In this document: positions 4,984-7,592 of the stretch, piece after piece
How positions within the stretch are numbered: position 1 is the first letter of the stretch
Layout of the letters: every line of letters begins with the position of its first letter
Origin: Chloroflexota bacterium
Lineage (GTDB): Bacteria; Chloroflexota; Anaerolineae; Anaerolineales; Villigracilaceae
DNA: 7,592 bases
Assembly: GCA_023484185.1 (NCBI GenBank)
Contig: JAMDBC010000171.1
Coordinates: forward strand, 1-7,592
Reading direction: 5' to 3'
Position numbers and translations under genes: made by a program
The notes under the pieces: generated by a model
Told to the model about the DNA's origin: nothing
The model's input: only the letters and a program-made list of their open reading frames with translations
The model's database searches: none

Positions 4984-5967
4984 TTACGGCGTTGAGGTTG
5001 GTGACGGCGTCTGCGTGCTTATCTCGACATACGGAGGATCGCTTTTTTGTGAGCCCTCCCTCATACGCTGAAGAAGCTGACTGTACCCACCGCTGTAGAG
5101 CTTAAGATCTCCTCCGGTACCCCCAATAATAGATGCAACATGATAGAAGGGAAAGATAGGAAGCTCTTCCGGATTCAACTGGTTAAGCGGCGTTTCTGAT
5201 GCGATGCCGCCCAGCGTGTTTCCTTGGGCATCTAATCCCCAAAAAATAGTTTTAAACTTGTGATCATGATTAATCTGTCCATCATCCCATTCTACTGAAC
5301 CATTTTCTTTCGAAATTACAGGGTTATTAGGATTGAAAACGTATACAATTGAACCGTGTTTTGGACTAGGATAGAAGTCAAACGACGTATTACCAAATTG
5401 AACCGGATACTTCTGGGTTCCTGCCTCCATACCATCTCTTACAGTAAGCCATTTGTCGTTATTATTATTTCCAAATGCAGTAACCAAAGCATTGATATAA
5501 CTATTAGAGCCACCCTGTCCCTTTGCTATTTCTGAATGCGTAAATACCTGGATCGCATCTGCGCCGGGTACGTTATCCTCTACAAATATGGTTATTGGCG
5601 CTATACCTTTCGCGCCGTCTGGCAAATACCACACCCAATCCATCATATTTATCGCCGTCGGCGTCATCGGTCGGAACCAACCGCTATACTCAGCCTTCCC
5701 GTCAGCGGTTCGGACAACCGTATACGTGTAGGTGTATCCGTTTTCCGCTTTCGTATCCCCCTCTTTCGGTCCGGCGGGGGTCGGGGAGGATTCCGGGGTG
5801 GGGATGGCGGTGGGGGTAGCCGGGGCTTCCGTCACGGCCGGCGCCGGTGCGGTCGGCGTAACCAAAGTTGGCGTTGCAAGAGCGGTCGTGGGAATTGAAA
5901 CCGAACTGCTGCAGGCTTGCGCGAAAATGATAATGAACGATAAGCAGAATATCAATTTTGATTTCAT
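4984..5967 (-). CDS. Lipoprotein with Pro/Thr-rich linker, unknown function, copy 1
   Basis: A 327-residue exported protein. Residues 1-19 form a lipoprotein signal (MKSKLIFCLSFIIIFAQAC), with Cys19 as the likely lipidated residue; the -3 to -1 residues AQA are not an ideal lipobox. Residues 20-68 are a flexible linker rich in Pro, Thr and Ala, as common in Chloroflexota surface proteins. From GPKEGDTKAENGYTYTYT onwards comes a domain of about 250 residues with many aromatic residues and probably beta-rich, then a short TQTPSPTSTP tail. The AAAGGAG ribosome binding site, 7 nt before the ATG, supports the start. The preceding gene ends 33 nt upstream, so the two are probably co-transcribed. 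It is paralogous to 6672-7592, sharing the linker end and motifs such as FWG, PLN[QE]LNP and a late Q-L-L segment. No enzymatic motif recognised. Confidence 0.85.
   Translation of the reverse strand: MKSKLIFCLSFIIIFAQACSSSVSIPTTALATPTLVTPTAPAPAVTEAPATPTAIPTPESSPTPAGPKEGDTKAENGYTYTYTVVRTADGKAEYSGWFRPMTPTAINMMDWVWYLPDGAKGIAPITIFVEDNVPGADAIQVFTHSEIAKGQGGSNSYINALVTAFGNNNNDKWLTVRDGMEAGTQKYPVQFGNTSFDFYPSPKHGSIVYVFNPNNPVISKENGSVEWDDGQINHDHKFKTIFWGLDAQGNTLGGIASETPLNQLNPEELPIFPFYHVASIIGGTGGDLKLYSGGYSQLLQRMREGSQKSDPPYVEISTQTPSPTSTP
5719..5798 (-). repeat. Conserved linker block shared by the two lipoprotein genes, copy 1
   Basis: This 80-nt block aligns without gaps to 7434-7513 with 4 mismatches (95%). 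It encodes the PESSPTPAGPKEGDTKAENG and YTYTYT segment at the border between linker and ectodomain. The flanking mature-domain sequence is much more diverged. Confidence 0.8.
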
Positions 5968-6000
5968 ATATTTCTCCTTTTGATTAACCCAATTTCTTCT
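5961..6000 (-). promoter_or_regulatory. Ribosome binding site region of lipoprotein copy 1
   Basis: On the minus strand, AAAAGGAG precedes the ATG (5965-5967) by 7 nt. It is a strong Shine-Dalgarno sequence within the 33-nt gap after the upstream gene, consistent with co-transcription and separate initiation. Confidence 0.7.
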
Positions 6001-6597
6001 TCATTTTCTCCAGCGAACTCTTCCCCATGCGATCCAGGATTCGCAATGTCCAGCAGCCTTCGGATCAGACATGCCGCCGTGTGCGTAATATAAAACTGTG
6101 AGTGATGCCCGCAAAAACTTGTCCTCCAACGCATACCGAAATGGCTGCAATGCCGCGACCTCTTCCGCATTATATTGCACGCGCAGCACCAGCGTATCTC
6201 TCGACACGCTATAGTCCCCGAATGCTGCCATATCCTTCTGTCCGGGCACGGCAAACAGAAACTTTGTTATGGCCGGGACGATCGTAAACATGATATGCGA
6301 TACGGTGTGATGAACTGGCATTCCTCCCTGGTAGACTTCAGGATCCACTACCGCGTTAGGCTGAAAAATCCCTATATTATTTGCCACGTAATCTAAAAAT
6401 TGTGCATCAAGCAGTTTAATCGTATATCCTGGCACTTGGCTTTCCACGCTATATTGCGGCGCCACAGACGTAGACTTCTGTGGTGGTAACCAACTCGTGA
6501 AGTACCATATTGGGTGTTGTATGCGTTGAATAACAAACAATACAAGAGGAATCAATACTAAAATACCAAGGCCAATGATCAGTAGTGCTCGACGCAT
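6001..6597 (-). CDS. Single-pass membrane-anchored protein, unknown function, copy 2
   Basis: A 198-residue protein: MRRALLIIGLGILVLIPLVLF forms one N-terminal membrane helix, followed by an extracytoplasmic domain containing YSVESQVPGYTIKLLDAQFL, NNIGIFQPNAVVDPEVYQGG and VLRVQYNAEEVAALQPFRYAL. I do not recognise the family. It starts 74 nt after the stop of lipoprotein copy 2 and ends 33 nt before lipoprotein copy 1, so a four-gene operon is likely. No strong ribosome binding site precedes the ATG. The last ~25 residues (SDPKAAGHCESWIAWGRVRW) look unnatural, while the next frame offers LIRRLLDIANPGSHGEEF and ends with TGA overlapping the next ATG; a frameshift near 6060-6085 is possible. The truncated paralogue at 4587-4922 confirms that the N-terminal half is a real gene. 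Confidence 0.8.
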   Translation of the reverse strand: MRRALLIIGLGILVLIPLVLFVIQRIQHPIWYFTSWLPPQKSTSVAPQYSVESQVPGYTIKLLDAQFLDYVANNIGIFQPNAVVDPEVYQGGMPVHHTVSHIMFTIVPAITKFLFAVPGQKDMAAFGDYSVSRDTLVLRVQYNAEEVAALQPFRYALEDKFLRASLTVLYYAHGGMSDPKAAGHCESWIAWGRVRWRK

Positions 6598-6671
6598 ACC
6601 AATTCGGATAATGAATATCTATATGTAGCGTAGAATAAATCGGAGAAAAGAACAAGATCAGAATCAGCTGG

Positions 6672-7592
6672 CTATTGCTGGTATTGGATATCTATCAATG
6701 AACGCGCATCCGCTGCATGCTCAGCTAATAGCTGAGCTAATATAGAAAAACCTGCGCCTTTCACGTCTTTATTCGCGTTATCAACCACAGTAGCTTCATG
6801 CCATATCGCCAGCAATCGAACTTCAAACGGATTGAGCTCATTGAGCGGCTTATTTACGGCTATTGCTCCGATAATACCTTTGTCATTAACGCCCCAGAAT
6901 GCAGTCCGGAATTGCGTCTTGTAAGGCATATCAGACCATTCCCAAAATCCATTCGCGTCAGATGGTTTGTTGCTGTCATCATACGGTAGTACATATATGG
7001 TAGCCCCGGACTGTGGTGATATAGGTACTGTGTGCGGTACCCCATTAACATAAAACGTATACGCGATCTTACCGTCTTGTAAATCCGTATTCCATTGAAA
7101 ATCAATTTTGGGCAATTTTTTTGTATTATAATATCCGTCATATAATGCAGTATCCAAAAATTGGTTGTACCGGACATTTGTATCCATTTCCGGATGGAAA
7201 CCCTGTGACAAAGTGGAAAGTATATGTTTTCCAGGCACACTCGCTTCTGCTTCATCGACACGTATGTCTACCATGACAGTCGTCGGACCAATATTATTAC
7301 TCGGACTACTCGACTTATATTGGGGCTTTCCATCGACCCCTATTCCATCCGGAGCCCACAAAGACTGCCAAGGATAAAAAGATATTTGTCCCATCGGCCT
7401 CACCCATAAATATTGCCCGGATTCGGGAATAAGCGTATAGGTGTAGGTGTATCCATTTTCCGCTTTCGTATCCCCCTCTTTCGGCCCGGCGGGGGTAGGG
7501 GAGGATTCCGGGGCTACCATATATGTACTACCGTATGATGACAGCAACAAACCATCTGACGCGAATGGATTTTGGGAATGGTCTGATATGCC
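6672..7592 (-). CDS. Lipoprotein-like protein, unknown function, copy 2, 5' end missing or replaced
   Basis: Paralogue of the lipoprotein at 4984-5967. Genuine homology begins at PESSPTPAGPKEGDTKAENG (from about 7513 leftwards) and continues through the mature domain to the TAG at 6672-6674, including FWGVNDKG and PLNELNP. The equivalent of the signal peptide and most of the linker is absent. Instead the frame runs on through 7507-7592, which is an exact reverse complement of 6925-7010 within this same gene, so the residues before PESSPT (such as SSYGSTYMVAP) are not trustworthy protein sequence. The intact gene would be expected to begin with a lipoprotein signal like copy 1. Downstream, at 6597, lies the membrane-anchored partner. 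The mature domain is much less similar to copy 1 than the linker DNA is. No enzymatic motif recognised. Confidence 0.75.
   Translation of the reverse strand, partial: GISDHSQNPFASDGLLLSSYGSTYMVAPESSPTPAGPKEGDTKAENGYTYTYTLIPESGQYLWVRPMGQISFYPWQSLWAPDGIGVDGKPQYKSSSPSNNIGPTTVMVDIRVDEAEASVPGKHILSTLSQGFHPEMDTNVRYNQFLDTALYDGYYNTKKLPKIDFQWNTDLQDGKIAYTFYVNGVPHTVPISPQSGATIYVLPYDDSNKPSDANGFWEWSDMPYKTQFRTAFWGVNDKGIIGAIAVNKPLNELNPFEVRLLAIWHEATVVDNANKDVKGAGFSILAQLLAEHAADARSLIDIQYQQ
6925..7010 (+). repeat. 86-bp perfect inverted repeat, left arm
   Basis: Every base of 6925-7010 pairs with 7592-7507 in reverse complement; the match breaks at 7011/7506 and reaches the window edge on the other side. The arm lies inside the coding sequence of lipoprotein copy 2. 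The spacer between the arms is 496 nt. Confidence 0.95.
7434..7513 (-). repeat. Conserved linker block shared by the two lipoprotein genes, copy 2
   Basis: Second copy of the block at 5719-5798. Its homology ends at 7513, exactly where the inverted-repeat sequence takes over after the shared TCCGGGG. Confidence 0.8.
7507..7592 (-). repeat. 86-bp perfect inverted repeat, right arm at the window edge
   Basis: Exact reverse complement of 6925-7010. It replaces the expected linker and signal-peptide sequence of lipoprotein copy 2. The first 7 nt (TCCGGGG, 7507-7513) are shared by both sources, giving a microhomology junction. Confidence 0.95.

Noticed and set aside
5536..5983. Gly/Arg-rich plus-strand frames opposite the lipoprotein linker
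   Set aside because: They are the antisense of Pro/Thr/Ala codons, an artefact of the low-complexity linker.
1..7592. CRISPR array, tRNA/rRNA genes, transposase or integrase
   Set aside because: No regularly spaced repeats, tRNA-like stems, rRNA signatures or recombinase motifs were found on either strand.

Overview
The window looks like chromosomal DNA of an uncultivated member of the Chloroflexota, most likely class Anaerolineae. The pointers are a transaldolase/glucose-6-phosphate isomerase fusion enzyme, lipoproteins with Pro/Thr-rich linkers, and a cluster of HicBA and MNT/HEPN toxin-antitoxin genes. This assignment is an inference from gene content; no rRNA or other phylogenetic marker is present. 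The plus-strand left half looks moderately GC-rich, and the minus-strand right half is visibly richer in AT.

Layout, left half (plus strand). Positions 2-1849 hold the 3' two thirds of a tal-pgi fusion gene. Its isomerase part carries an in-frame, perfectly palindromic insertion at 524-554. Next come hicB (intact, 1886-2116) and hicA (frameshifted, 2119-2342), then a palindromic repeat that abuts the ribosome binding site of a complete pterin-4a-carbinolamine dehydratase gene (PCD, 2382-2720). This is followed by two tandem copies of an MNT nucleotidyltransferase antitoxin + HEPN toxin pair. Each pair is followed by a degenerate copy of the PCD 3' end (3497-3621 and 4397-4618). Both MNT antitoxins are intact, and each has a TATAAT box exactly 6 nt before its ATG, as expected for a leaderless transcript. 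Both HEPN toxins are broken near residue 12, one by a 1-nt deletion and one by an in-frame TAA. With hicA, all three toxins in the window are disrupted while all three partner antitoxins are open.

Layout, right half (minus strand, read right to left). There are two tandem copies of a two-gene cassette of unknown function, each a Pro/Thr-linker lipoprotein followed by a small protein with one N-terminal membrane anchor: lipoprotein copy 2 (7592-6672), anchored protein copy 2 (6597-6001), lipoprotein copy 1 (5967-4984) and a truncated anchored protein (4922-about 4619). The truncated gene meets the last PCD fragment head-on at about 4619, so two independently duplicated arrays abut there. The last 86 bases of the window are an exact reverse complement of 6925-7010 inside lipoprotein copy 2, joined through a 7-nt microhomology. 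This is either a real inversion/fold-back or an assembly or amplification chimera, and the 5' end of that gene should not be trusted.

Functionally, the left edge is core carbon metabolism (pentose phosphate pathway and glycolysis). The rest is an accessory region shaped by duplication, palindromic repeats, toxin decay and segmental homogenisation. No RNA genes, CRISPR arrays, transposases or clear intrinsic terminators were seen, and there is no gene-free stretch over 300 bases.
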